Shown: positions 32,861 to 45,071 of the stretch, in pieces
Position numbering within the stretch: position 1 is the first letter of the stretch
Layout: each line of letters begins with the position of its first letter
Assembly: GCF_036669915.1 (NCBI RefSeq)
Contig: NC_089318.1
Span: 22,123,558 to 22,187,557, forward strand
Source of the DNA: Pocillopora verrucosa
Lineage: Eukaryota; Cnidaria; Anthozoa; Scleractinia; Pocilloporidae
Reading direction: 5' to 3'
Length of the DNA stretch: 64,000 nt
The notes under the pieces: model-generated
Databases searched by the model: none
What the model saw: the letters and a program-made list of their open reading frames with translations, nothing else
What the model was told of the DNA's origin: nothing
Program-made: the position numbers and the translations under genes

Positions 32861-33165
32861 GTGCAGAACATTAGTTACTAAAACTTCGTCTCATTTAGAA
32901 GATACTATTAGAAAAATGAAGTAAAAGCACTATTATCCTCCGCGACCATCTGAAATTTAAAAAGAGTGTGCAAACACATAGAGGGAGCCTATATTTTTGC
33001 GCTTGTCTCTCTATAACAAATTTGACAAACAATTCGGCGGAGCAAAGTGAGACGAGCAGGAGATTAAGGAGCTCTACACCGAGTTTATTTCTTCGTTCAG
33101 AGCAGTCAAGTACCCTGTTTGATTGGTTCTACTCTGCTTTCGAAAATTCATCTAAAAGTTGATAT
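32860..33165 (+). repeat. R1 block, copy 2
   Basis: Begins CAACAGTGCAGAACATTAGT and contains the frame MQTHRGSLYFCACLSITNLT (32968-33162). It joins directly to a GPCR-1-like pseudogene, as the copy at 60.47 kb nearly does. Confidence 0.7.
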
Positions 33166-33394
33166 AGAAAATGATATGCCTGCTTCTACTTTTATTTTTA
33201 TCAACAACAACAATTTCACTGTCCACCGAAAATAAATCTAGCATTACGGTTCCATTGAAATCCATCTTTCCCGGTTAATAAGTTGTATACCATCGTTGTT
33301 TGGCTTCTGTACCTTACGGGTAGATAATCTTGGGTTTGTCACCTTTTACCCACTGAAAACAAATTGCACACAGTTCATGTAAGTCTCACGCAAG

Positions 33395-34031
33395 GGTTCA
33401 GTTATTAGCAAGGACAACATTAGACGACCGATTGTAAATACAGCGGGATGGATGTCTCTTGCGAAACAAGTTTCATAGTACGTCTATGATGCCTCGTCGA
33501 ATGTGTCTCATCCTCCAAAAATAAATGACCCGGTTTAAAGATGAACTAAGAAAGATCAGAGTCTCTCAAAGGCGAAAAAGTTTTTTCAGAGCGATACTTA
33601 AGCCATAGAATCTGATGATCAGCCGAGCAAATTTGAAAAGGCGCATGACAAATTATATGCATGCGATATACAATTAGTTATATTCTGATGTGGAATATGA
33701 ATTAATGTGGGAATGAAGCCAACAGCTGCAGTAACTAAGCCCATGGCATCATGAGTGCTTCACATCCCCCACGCGGCGATGCAGTTATAAATATAACTCC
33801 AGAAATACTCAGTATCAGGTGAGCATTACACCTTAGATTCTCCATCTGTAACCACTTAACAAGAAGTGAAGTGTAAAATGGTTGACCAAATAAACCGCAA
33901 GCCACATCAGAAAAGGAAAGGTTCAACTGCTTTTGCAGTTGTCGAAGCTTTGTGCACGGCGTAGATTGTCACAACGTTCAATATGATGGCGGTATAAGTT
34001 AGAAAACTGTTAAAAATAAAGTCGGCTATCA
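33395..34031 (-). pseudogene. psi-B copy 2: decayed GPCR with internal deletions
   Basis: Reads MIADFIFNSFLTYTAIILNV (TM1), a shortened TM2, then AHLILSISGVIFITASP and a jump to GGCEALMMPWA followed by a stop. The TM6-TM7 remnant is in other frames. Its N-terminal codons are missing because the tail of GPCR-2 is joined directly to it at about 34030. Confidence 0.8.
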
Positions 34032-34994
34032 TGGTTGAATCATGGTTAGGTGGGATGACTGATTTCTGCTCCGAGACATCTTGCGAAGTATGTCTATGAT
34101 AGCGCGTCGAACATGTCTCATCTTCCAACAATAGATGACAGGGTTCAGCGATGAATTAAGAAAGATGAGGGTCAGAGAGAGAAGATGAAATTTTTTCAAA
34201 GCAATGCCCGAGCCATAGATTCTAAAACCAGCCGAGCAAATTTGGAAAGGCAAATAACAAATTGCAAGCACGATAGTTACGTAGAAAATACTAATTGTAG
34301 ATTTAATGAGGGCAGCAAATTTTTTTATCTCATCTGACTGAGCTTCTCCTTGTATTTGCATGGACTGTATCTGATTCTTGTGCCTTCGGACAGTTAAATA
34401 AATCTTGATATAGCATATCAATATGAGAATAAATGCAATAGCTGCACTAGCTAAACCAATAGCATCTCGAGTGCCTCGCAGCCCCCACAATGTTGTTAAA
34501 GAAACAAATGTACTGTACATCCATATGGAGATCACCATATAAACAACACGCTTGTGAGTCACAAGCTCTTGGTATCTGAGGTGAAGATGAACAGCTAAGA
34601 ACCTTTCTATGCTTACAACTAGAACACCTAAGGACGAAGCAAGTGAGAATAAAGCGCCAGAAATACTTAATATTAAGTAAGCGTTACAGCTTGGATTCTC
34701 CATTCGTAACCACTTGATAAGAAGTGAAATGTAAAGTGGTTGACCAAATAAACCAACGGCCACATCGGAAAAGGCGAGGTGTAGAAGAAGCGTCTTTAAG
34801 GGTTTTGCAATTGTCGCAGCTTTGTGTATCGCGTAAATTGTCACAATGTTGAACATGATGGCAGTGTAAGTTAGAAAACTGTTGAAGATACAGTTTGTGA
34901 TGATGGTTGGCCGCAGATCTTTGAAATCGGCGATAGAGGGATAATGTTGGGAAGACTCGTTGCAATACAAACCGTTCATAATGTCAACTCCCAC
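34029..34994 (-). CDS. GPCR-2: intronless class A GPCR
   Basis: 321 aa from MGVDIMNGLYCNES; the conserved start may be the second Met (34979). It has LAFSDVAVGLFGQP in TM2, SIERFLAVHLHLRYQ at the end of TM3, CYLP for CWxP in TM6 and NSSLNPVIYCW in TM7. The short second extracellular loop (LWGLRGTRD) has no Cys. The tail ends RNQSSHLTMIQP, unlike RLIFNRSSRVVPDNY in GPCR-4 and GPCR-5, because a deletion joins it to psi-B copy 2; its stop overlaps the first codons of that pseudogene. The N-terminal half and upstream flank are nearly identical to GPCR-5. Ligand unknown. Confidence 0.9.
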   Translation of the reverse strand: MGVDIMNGLYCNESSQHYPSIADFKDLRPTIITNCIFNSFLTYTAIMFNIVTIYAIHKAATIAKPLKTLLLHLAFSDVAVGLFGQPLYISLLIKWLRMENPSCNAYLILSISGALFSLASSLGVLVVSIERFLAVHLHLRYQELVTHKRVVYMVISIWMYSTFVSLTTLWGLRGTRDAIGLASAAIAFILILICYIKIYLTVRRHKNQIQSMQIQGEAQSDEIKKFAALIKSTISIFYVTIVLAICYLPFQICSAGFRIYGSGIALKKFHLLSLTLIFLNSSLNPVIYCWKMRHVRRAIIDILRKMSRSRNQSSHLTMIQP

Positions 34995-37560
34995 ATGAAA
35001 TGAAAAATGGGAACTTCAGACAAACAGAATGTTGTATTGCCCTTTGCGGGATAATGTTTTCCTCTTTCGACACGAACGGATACGGCTGAATTCACTTTAA
35101 TTTCCTCTTTTCCATTTGCAATCGTGATGATCTCAAGCGAAATAAGTAGTATATCTGCCGATGCTACAGTTCAGCTTGTCCAACTAATGGCCAATATGGC
35201 TCAATAAAGATAGACCTCGTTGTTGCGAATGACCACTGAATACAACAAGACTTTGTGCACAACAAGCCGTTTTGCAGTTGAACGTGGACTTTGTCAACAA
35301 AGTATGAATTGAGACTTAAACGAGGCCACAAAAAAAAATACAGACCACTCTCATCTAAAATGCCATAGAGAGGCATACGCGATTTTTAAGAGAAAAGCTT
35401 AAACTAACACCATGACAAATAAATATTCAACGTGCAAAATAGAGAATAAAGGTGCCGCACACTTAGAGCCCCAAAGCTGAATGTCATATCATCTGTAAAA
35501 ACGACTTTCAAACAATTTTTATTGGACGCTTTTTTTAAACTTACTTATGCACAATCATTTTCACTCTTTTGAAATTAACAAAAACTGTTAATTATCACGA
35601 AACTGTTACTGGCGGCCAAGCGAACCGAGGCTGCCACTCATACCATAAACTCTCAATTTCCCATTTCAGCCTGCGCCGAAATGGGAAATTTTTTTGTTTT
35701 ATAGCTGAAAAGTTAAATTAAAGCCGCCACTTTTGTCCATTTCGTGCAAAAGCTGCTGTTTCTGTCTATTTCTGTCCTTGGAAAAGTACAACTGTCATAA
35801 TATAGAACACAAATTTCCATAAGTTCATGGCAAAAAAAAAAAAAAAAAAAACCTCCCGCGTTCACCAGACGTTAAACTGACTCACTTTGGAGTTGCAATG
35901 AAAATTTCGTTACTTGACTTCTGGAGGGAATATACGCTAAGAAATCAATGGTGCTTGTCACCATAGTTATGATATAAAGGGCCAAAGACATAGACGAAAA
36001 CGGAGTTAAGGCAGCAATAGCATTCCTAGTTATATTAAGTTTTAAATAACTTTCGCCTCAGGTGCTGATCACAGCAGACTTGATGAGGCCACAGTGAAAA
36101 CAAAAAAATAGACAATTCCTCCCATACTTTAAATACATCATTTGTAAAAGTTGACTTCCTCAATAAATTTGCTTAGGCTTCTTAGATGTTGATATGATTT
36201 AGCGAACCCATACTGCTGCTTTTTTAGATAAAAACGGTTGATGAAAGATTTTCAAAAATCATACGCGTTGCATTAGAGTCTAGTTTTATACTGTGAGCGA
36301 CTTCCATTCTGAATGCGTAGGCAAAGGGCGAGGAGGTTGAGGTGCTGTCAAATGTAGGGGAGTTATTTAGGGGCAAAATGTTGAACGAGAAAATGCGAGT
36401 TAGGTTCCATTTCAATTTCAATTGATCCACCAAATGATTGTTTCTCTAAAACTGGAAATTATATTGCATGACAAAAGGAGGAATTAGTAATTCTTAGTAG
36501 CTTATTATTCAGGCCGATCCACAAGGACTTAACTTCCGTTGATAAGGAAGGCATGCTTCACTGCATCGCCAAATAAGTTGTTGAATTATTGATATTGTAA
36601 GCCAGGCTATTGTTATTGTTAACGAAATTTGACGGAAACAATATCGAAATATGGGCAACGAGTGTTTGAGTAAGATATGACAAACTGTGTTTGACAAAGA
36701 TGACATTACGTATATAGTTAAGAGCATCCAGAAATAAACAGGTTGGCTATAGATGTCGAAAACGTAGGAGCCCGAAACTTTTATGTAGTATCATCTTTCA
36801 AAATAAATTTTAAACAAATTGTTGCGACGCCACGGCGCCACTTTAGACACTCTTCTGAAATTAACATATTTAACTATTTTACTAACACGAAATTTTAACC
36901 GCGTTTCTCACGTGTAAGTGAGACGTGGCAATCTCTCCTTCCTAGAATTAAATTCTTTAATTTTCCCTTCTCAGCAGAGTCCTGAATCACCTGCCGCCGC
37001 CCGCGGAGTTATAACTAAAAAGTATCCGTAGAAAAGAAGAACTGTTAATCCATGAAACTCGCATTTTCATAAGTTTATGAATGTTATCACAAAACTGATA
37101 CCCCCTAACCAGACGTTGAACTGAGTCACTTTTGAATGGACGAGAACATCGCCTCAATACTTGAGGGGAAATATACGCCAAGAGAGTACCGTAATAGGAT
37201 TTTTTACCAAATTTGTAATATTAACTAAGGATGGACAAGAGCTGTAGACGGAGACAGAGACGGTGCCAAAGCAGCAACACAGCACTCCTATTTACCAAGT
37301 TAAAAACAAAGTGCACTTAATCAAGTTTTCTGAGATCGGCGCCTGTCGGCCGATGCAAACAGAAAAAATGGCAAAACTTCTTCAACGCCTATATTCATCA
37401 TTCTAAAAGTTGCACGTTTTTGCGGAAAACTTTAGTCACAGAAAATTTACAACAATAGACCTCTATGTGCCTCGATACCCGACCGGTCACCCTGCGACCT
37501 TCCTCAAGAAAAGTTTGTTAAGCTTTTTATTTTACTAGTACAAATGATTCAAGTAACCAA
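34995..37560. other. GPCR-2 upstream flank and spacer
   Basis: No gene recognised. 34995-36745 is nearly identical to 58593-60300. From about 36750 to 37170 it matches the GPCR-1 upstream flank (25.95-26.37 kb), and near 37.3 kb it matches 23.2 kb. It contains a hairpin (35655-35690) and an A-run (about 35828-35850). Confidence 0.6.
35655..35690. repeat. Palindromic hairpin, copy 1
   Basis: AATTTCCCATTTC (35655-35667) pairs perfectly with GAAATGGGAAATT (35678-35690) around a 10-base loop, followed by a T-run. It recurs at 49131, 54042 and 59254 and marks the edge of each repeated unit. Confidence 0.85.
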
Positions 37561-39723
37561 CATATTGGTAAACTGACTGAAAATAATAAACGCTAATCTT
37601 TTTCGAAAATCGCGCTTTGTCGAAGAAGTGTTGTCTCAGCCTAAAAGCGAAGTGGTAGCCTTTCCCAAAATTGAAATGAAATGAGATTGAGTAAGCGATG
37701 TCCATGTTTACAATAAGTCTGACGCGGTAATTTGATTTTGACACTATTGTCATGTGAGAACCCGTCAAACGTCTGCGCAAAGATGTGGTGCGAACAAACT
37801 CGCGACTAAAATGGAACTAGTTGTACTACTGAATGAGTGAACTACGTTGTTCAGTCATGATACTTTTCAGCGCTATGTTTTCATGCTTTCTACTCGATTC
37901 GTACGAACTACAGGAAATAATTTCAATTGTCTCACAAAACATGGAGCCACTCTCTCTTCTCTCTACATCTCGAGACGTTCTTACTGCTTGGTTTATGATG
38001 AATATGCTTGCGATACGATATTTTTTTCCTGATGCTGGAAACTGAAGAATCGATCTTTTAAATCGATAGTCATCACATTTTTGCAAGGAGCGTCGGAGCT
38101 GTAATCGTGTAATTAAACAGGGTCTTGGCAATTTGAGCTCACAAGCACGCTGGTAAGCACATGATTAGCGTAAATAATTGTTGTTTACAGTTTTTTAATC
38201 CGAGGGCCGTTTTCGAGAGTCCGTTTCTGTAACCTTCTTGGATACTTTCTGTTGAATTCATTGAGGTACAATCTCGGAATTTCATAGGTGATTATGGACG
38301 ATAAATTTGTATCGGCACCATAATTTAGAGAGGTTTTGTTAACACATTACCAATTTAAAATTCGTGAACCATTTCTGTAACCTACTTGGATATTTTCTTT
38401 TGAATTAATTGAGTCACACTCTCGGAATTTCATCAGTAATTTACAACGATAAATCCGTATAAGTAGCACAAGTGAAGCACAACTCAAACTTTCCATACGA
38501 TTTTAGGAAAATATATTTAATTGACTCTCGATAAATTGACCTAGCCCCAAAAGCCTGGCTTATGACTCTGGAGGTACTGAACTTGATATATTTGATACAA
38601 AAGGCACCCTAGAAGGAGGAAGGTTAGAATAAAATGATTGCTTTTACGACCTTATATTGCACCCGGTTTACATAATTATGTAGATAATTGCTTAAAAAAT
38701 ACCAATTATAGCTTTCTTCAGAAGCAAAGACACGTAGGTAATATGCATCTGCTTTATTTTTATTGTAAGGGGTTTATTTTTATGTAACATATATCCGCCT
38801 TTTAATTTCCTCCTTAACCTGACTGCAAATAATTGTATGTTTTAATTCAAGAGTGAGAAGATAAAACAGAAGTGTTGCAGAGTTCTCTTTACAGACTGAA
38901 TTCTGGTGAGAACATCAGTAAACTAGTTGATGTCATCTGCTCCTCCTGAATCTTTAATTTTATTGCCCTAGTCGTTTTCACAAAGCCTCTTTTATATCTC
39001 TGTGTGCCAGCCAATGATTAAAATCTCAGTGAATAGATATGCCATATTTTATCAGTCTTTTTAAATTCCATCTTTAAGTTTTTGTACATTTAATTTTAAA
39101 ATTTGTCTGTCTTTCTGGTACATATGATTACATAACCCTTAAACTTTCAAGATCTCATTAGTAATTCTCTTTACTGTCTGCCATACAATTTATGTGATGT
39201 TAGGTTGGAGAATTTGGAATTGGATCAACCAATTATCCTCCAATTGATATTTTTCTTTATTCTCATTACTCGTCTGCTTGGTGTTGTACTGATTGTGTTA
39301 TGAGAAATTCTGTCTGGGTCACTAGTGGGATTAAAACAGTTAAAATGTGGGATTTCATTATATTTTAATGATTACAATTTTCTCATGCTTTCAAATGTAA
39401 CCAAAAAAAATTAGATGAGAATCTGATGTTATGAAACAATGGAAAAACCTGTTGCTGGTAGCCTATGTCTTTAATGTTGAAATGTTCATGGGAAATGCTT
39501 TTCTTTGAAAGCAAGGATACAGAAGTTTTTGAAGCTAGTAGAAATAAACTGTTTGCAAGAAATGAAAAGCAAACTGACAATCATACCTTAATGCTTGACA
39601 TGCTTCACTCAAACATGTCAGTTGTGTGTACCTATACCATTGTAGAGGTGTCTTTCATGAAAAATATTTTCTGGTGGGGCTGTTATTCTTTGTTGATCTT
39701 TGTAGCCAAAAAAAGCTGGTAAA

Positions 39724-40088
39724 GGCACTGTAGCGTCCACTCATAGCTACTTGAAACTGTACTTTAATCAGTTGTTCACTTGCTAGTTCGTTTCTAATCT
39801 GCACATAACTTGTATTCATTCCATTCACAAATTGCACGTGAAAGAGAAAGATTCGCTAAAATAACAACAACGCGACTATTACAAAGATGATATTGACCGA
39901 ATAACCGAAATACTGCATACTTACAAGTTATTGTGCCTTCTAAATAGAAAGGAAAACTTGTCCTAACGAAACGACAGTATAACTCCATAACAAAACATGT
40001 GCTTTTCGTGGGAAAGAGCGCCCGCGATATTTTGCGTGCGGTCACCGAAGACCAAACCATATAACGTTTATTTTCTGTCTCTTACAGG
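39724..40088. other. Segment of about 360 bp present only in module M copy 1
   Basis: Copy 2 joins AAAGGCACC directly at about 63638, whereas copy 1 has about 360 extra bases bounded by GGCAC on both sides. This fits either an insertion with a 5-bp target duplication or a deletion between short repeats in copy 2. An open frame on the minus strand (39794-40060) has no recognised match. Confidence 0.55.
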
Positions 40089-40269
40089 CACCAAACTTCA
40101 ATTTTTATGTACACAAGGCACACTCTAAGGTGGAAGACTAGAAGACCATAGACTGATGTTTACTAGGCACTTGCACTCATCACAATTATATATTCAAGCA
40201 ATACTCTACAAATATAAAACTGATTACATGATGTCTTCAACCCATTACACCCTAATATCAGCATGCATC

Positions 40270-40353
40270 TTCTCCATACATTTCCTGATGTGCTAGGAAG
40301 GAGAATTTGACTGTTCTCCATACATTTCCTGATGTGCTAGGAAGGAGAATTTG
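40270..40353 (+). repeat. 44-bp tandem duplication
   Basis: TTCTCCATACATTTCCTGAT and the bases after it occur at 40270 and again at 40314, giving a 44-bp period. Module M copy 2 has only about one and a third units. Confidence 0.85.
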
Positions 40354-42599
40354 TTTAACAATCAAGAGGTTCTTCAGTTGACTATCATTTCCTTTATTCT
40401 CATGACCTTAAATTAAAGTGGGCCCTGCTATTTAAATTCATGTTTTTACTTTGACCTGCATGGAAGTTAAATTAATTGGCATCTGCATAATGCACAAAGC
40501 AAGAATATAAATGACTTAGCTTATATTAATAGGTTATAAAATTGAAATTGTGCAGACCATATTGTGCCTTTTATCCTTCTCTGGATATTTACTCAAATAA
40601 CATAGTCACTACCAGTCTCTCTCATTCTCACTTTCCACTGAGCTTGTGGAAAGATGATAACCTCAGTATTTTTTTAAATGAAGAAAGGAAAGCCTGCCCT
40701 CTTACCACAGATAGTTCTTTTGTGCATCATTGGTACATACCTAGTCTTATTTGTACATGAAGTTGATTGTTCTTGGTAGGCTAACCTATCAAATTAGTTG
40801 TGTAAATTTCTTTGTTTGACTCAATTTTACCTGACAAACCTAAACTGTATAAATAGAAACTTGAAATTTATTTCTTCTCCTTTTGAGGTGTGCATCAAAA
40901 TTTTGAAGTCATGGTAGGCTTGAACTACAGGTTTGTATGAAATCTGCATGGGTGTGTGTGTTTTCAACATATAAAACCAGTAAAAAGGTTGCTTAGCTTT
41001 TTTCATTAAAACACATTTCTTTTTCTAAGAATCTTGTTTATTTGGCCTATGCTGAGTTCTAATTTTTCAAAAAAAATTTTACATTCTTTTGAATATTATT
41101 AGATCTCCTAGTATCAGTTAATATTCATGTAATGAAAATAATTACATCAAATCTTGCATATGTTTGGTACGTTTTTCCACTGATCCTACTGACATTTCAT
41201 CATGCATAGGGATTGGTATTGGCTATAAAAGTATAGTTAAATTAAATATCTGTGCACAGCCTTTGCATCAAATATTTGTAATAAAACATTGTATCCTTCT
41301 TAAAACTAGTTTATCAGAATAAGAATGGGTTACCAGGCACAAGTATGGCTTTCACGATGATAGTTTCCAAGTTTGAAAAAAGTCACTGCCTACTAAAATC
41401 CTCTGTTCCTTTACCTTGACAGCCCAACCTCATCAAAACATTGGCAACAGGAGCAATTAGCAAATTACCAATACAGACAAGGGGGCCTATTCCCACATAC
41501 CCCCTCCTCGATCCTGTTCGCTTACTAGTGGACACAACATTTCAAACATGATATACGTTTCCCTGACTAATTATTTTGTAATGGTGTTTATAAATTGTGG
41601 AAAATAGTTGGGTTGAAATATAATACAACAACTTGCCGGTAGATAATCAAATAAATACTTTTTACATATCAATAAAATTTATTGTTGTGTTTCATGTTAA
41701 CATGTTGCAATAACTCTACCTTTCAGTAAATTCAACTATTTGCAAACAAGAGAAAATACCATCATAAACTTTTCAATCCAGTTAATGTAGCCAAGAACGA
41801 AATCAACTCAAATTTAAAACTAAAGAGGAAACTTGATTGATGTTTGGAATTGATTGCTGTAATGTAAAAATGAAATCCAGGTATTATCTCAAGTTTTTCA
41901 CAAATGTCTTCATGATCGAATCCTAAGTCTCTCTTCGTCATCGAGTTTTAATCACGATATTTTAGCTCTAGCTTGTCTTCTTTTAAAGCAAACTTTTGCA
42001 GTGCAAGAAACATGTTAGACAAATTTCGTACTTCATTAGCTAGAGTTGCTAAGATCATGGGCAGTTAGCTTAAAGAAACCTACATTGTAAGTAGTTACAT
42101 CAGAGGTTACTGAATCAAATAACAGAAAGAATCTCCAAAAGACGCCGTGTATTTCCAGCCAGAGGACAATCATGGGCAAAGTTTCCGCATAGCCCCATAC
42201 TTCACTATGCATACAGTCCTTTGAAGATACCACTGACTAGCATGCGTTTTACCGCAAATCGTGAGAACGTCGTCCCCAGGTTCCAGACTTCGCCAATTTT
42301 TCCCTTCCCTCCCCACCCCAGGACTGGTCTCATAATCCCCATGAAGAAACTCTTCTACAGCCAGTGCTGAAGAGTTTTATTACAGTTTTAATTATAATGA
42401 GGGGCTAGAAAATAAACTAACAGGAGCTCCGCTTTTAGGTTTGGCTAAGTCTATATATTATTTAATATTCTATTAAAGATGACGCAAGATTTTAAGTTAT
42501 GAATTGTACGCTTTGTGTTATTTCTAAAAAGCTGAAAACCGCGGGCGATTTCCCTCTGAATACGTTGGAAAAAGGCGAGAAGTTCAAGATACTTAATAT

Positions 42600-42732
42600 T
42601 AATATTGTGTGACGTTTTTCAAAGATGATGAGTATTGGAGACTTGATTAAAGTTGGCTTAAGTAAGAGAGAGGATATCCACACAGCATTACCCCAGTTTG
42701 GATGAAATGTGAACGCAGCTGTTGCCATGCAT
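42600..42732 (+). pseudogene. Fossil of the last MMP exon, copy in unit 3
   Basis: Reads FFKDDEYWRLD, stop, SWLK, stop, ERGYPHSITPVWMKCE, matching the last hemopexin exon of MMP-C. Two in-frame stops (GATTAAAG and AAGTAAG) are shared with the copies at 50.8 and 55.7 kb. No splice partner exists nearby. Confidence 0.85.
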
Positions 42733-42849
42733 GGATTATATTCTGTTCATAACATTTAACCTACACGAATCCGCCGTCCTTTTGTTTATACTCGTAGGGA
42801 AAAGAACTAGGTTGAAAGTTATAAAATATAGAAAAGAGATTGCGCGATG

Positions 42850-43165
42850 ATCAACAGCGCAGAACATTAGTTACTAAACGTTCGTCTCACTTGGAAGATT
42901 TTATTAGAGAAATGAAGGAAAAGCACTATTATCCTTTGCGACCATCTGAAATTAGACTGAAAGATTGTGCAAACACGCAGGGAGCCTGTCTTTTTGCGCT
43001 TGTCTCTCTACAACAAATTTGACAAACAATTCGGCGGACCAAAGGGAGACGAGCAGGAGATTAAGGAGCCCTACATCGAGTTTAATTCCTCGTTCAAAGC
43101 ACTCGAGCGCCCTGCACGATTGGTTGTATTCCGCTTTCAAAAATTTATCTAAAAGTTGATATAGA
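42850..43165 (+). repeat. R1 block, copy 3
   Basis: Contains ATCAACAGCGCAGAACATTA at its start and, at 42965-43159, a frame matching MQT/MCKHAGSLSFCACLSTTN of other copies. The following 100 bp leads into psi-B 3' flank sequence. Confidence 0.7.
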
Positions 43166-43273
43166 AAACGATATGCCTGCTTCTGCTTTTATTTTTATCA
43201 ACAACAACAATTTCACTGTCCATCGAAAATAAATCTAGCATTACTGTTCCCTTGAATTCCAACTTTCCCGATT

Positions 43274-44144
43274 AATAATTTGTATACCATCGTTGTTTGG
43301 CTTCAGTATCTTACGGGTAGATACTCTCGGGTTTGTCACCTTTTACTTGCTGAAAAAAATTGCACACAGTTCATGTAAGTCTCATGCAAGGGTTCAGTTA
43401 TTAGCAAGGACAACATTGGACGACCGATTGTAAATACATGATCGGCGTTCATGCAAAAGTGCTACTAGATCCTAAAGATTTAAAACCGTAGACCTAAAAA
43501 TCAATGACTGAACTGTCTTTGGTTATAATATCAGAAGATTTGAAGAACTACCAGTCAGCTTTTTTCGTCGCTGAGTTTGGATTATTTTACACCTTCGCGT
43601 AAATGAGAAAAGTGTGTCTTCTTAATCGGGTCTCAGTTCGCTCACAAATAAGCAGAGATAAAAATAATTCCCATGGTTTGACTAAGGAAGAATCAATGTA
43701 TTCAATTATACTTAAGAAAGATTCACAGCTATGTAAACGTCTGTGTAGCGAGAAGCTGAAAAGTGTAAAATTTCGAGTTTCCGCCAGGTGAAATCCGAGC
43801 TTCCGGTAGGGTGACCGTTTTTCGTGGTTTTCTGCCGTTACATGGAATATTTCAAAAAAACTAACCTCATATCCTTCAGTTACTTACCTAGGCCTTCAAA
43901 CTGACAAAGTATGAGCGAAATCGATTTTTTTTGACCGTGGCCACGATTTCTTTGATTTTTACTGACAATCACTCTTAATAATTTGTACACCATCATTGTT
44001 TGGCTTCAGTATCTTACGGGTAGATACTCTTGGGTTTGTCACCTTTTACCCGCTGAAAACAAATTGCACACAGTTCATGTTAGTCTCACGCAAGGGTTCA
44101 GTTATTAGCAAGGACAACATTGGACGACCGATTGTAAATACAGC
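43274..44144. repeat. About 167-bp direct repeats flanking a 536-bp unique insert
   Basis: TAATAATTTGTATACCATCG at 43274 and its near copy at 43976 begin two direct repeats of about 167 bp, both ending in GACGACCGATTGTAAATACA. The 43440-43975 insert is absent from units 4 and 5 and shows no gene. The arrangement could come from a tandem duplication followed by insertion, or from an element with long end repeats. Confidence 0.65.
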
Positions 44145-44745
44145 GGGATGGATGTCTCTCGCGAGACAAGTTCCATACTACGTCTATGATGCCTCGTCGA
44201 ATGTGTCTCATCCTCCAACAATAAATGACCAGGTTTAAAGATGAATTAAGAAAGATCAGAGTCTCTCAAAGGCGAAAAAGTTTTTTCAGAGCGATACTTG
44301 AGCCATAGAATCTGATGATCAGCCGAGCAAATTTGAAAAGGTGCATAAAAAATGATATGCATGCGATGTACAATTAGTTATATCCTGATGTGGAATATGA
44401 ATTAATGTGGGAATGAAGCCAACAGCTGCACTAACTAAGCCCATGTCACCATGAGTGCCTCACAGCCCCCACGCGGCGATGCAGCTATAATATAACTCCC
44501 GAAGAACTCAGCATCAGATGAGCGTTACACATTAGATTCTCCATCTGCAACCACTTAACAAGAAGTAAAGTGTAAAATGGTTGACCAAATAAACCGCAAG
44601 CCACATCAGAAAAGGAAAGGTTCAAATGCTTTTGCAGTTGTTGAAGCTTTGTGTACGATGTAGATTTTCATAGCGTTTAATATGATAGCGGTATAAGTTA
44701 GAAAACTGATAAAAATAGAGTCGGCTATCATGGTTGGAAGAAGAT
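44100..44745 (-). pseudogene. psi-B copy 3: decayed GPCR with internal deletions
   Basis: Same joints as the other psi-B copies, with TM1, shortened TM2, a jump past the DRY region, and TM6-TM7 remnants. The longer start region reads YYPSSVDTRDLLPTMIADS. Multiple stops. Confidence 0.75.
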
Positions 44746-45071
44746 CTCTGGTGTCGACACTGGAGGGATAATACTGCAAAGATTTGAGCTCGTTACCACT
44801 TGAATGAAAAGTGGGAACTTCAGATAGCTTTATATTGTTATGCTACTGTTTACAGTACAATTATTTTTTGGAAATTTGACACGAGTGGATCCGTCCACTG
44901 ACTCTACCTTCTTCTTAAAATATTACCTTTTAGCTATCTTTTCATAAACGTGATGATCCTAAGCTCAATAGAGCTCGATTGTTGTTTACTTCATACAAAG
45001 GTATACTCCATTATGAAAAGTATGACTTAAGTCAACATTTTAAAAGGTCGAGATGTTAACTAGTTTTGTAA

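Larger units (their letters stand above)
37561..42480. repeat. Module M, copy 1: duplicated block without a recognised gene
   Basis: From about 37607 (AAATCGCGCTTTGTCGAAGA) to at least 40490 this matches 61393-64000 at high identity; the second copy runs off the window. Open frames exist on both strands (for example 37826-38131 minus and 39465-39722 plus) but none shows a known domain or obvious splice structure. 41.4-42.48 kb has no partner in the window and shows no gene. Confidence 0.65.

Noticed and set aside
37826-38131. 101-codon minus-strand frame in module M
   Set aside because: The second copy (61707-61904) diverges in frame after about 60 codons, the opposite strand is equally open, and no domain was recognised.
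39724-40088. Reading the extra segment in module M copy 1 as an intron and copy 2 as a processed copy
   Set aside because: The segment has an acceptor-like end (TCTTACAG) but no GT at its left edge, and the GTAAAG nearby is kept in copy 2.
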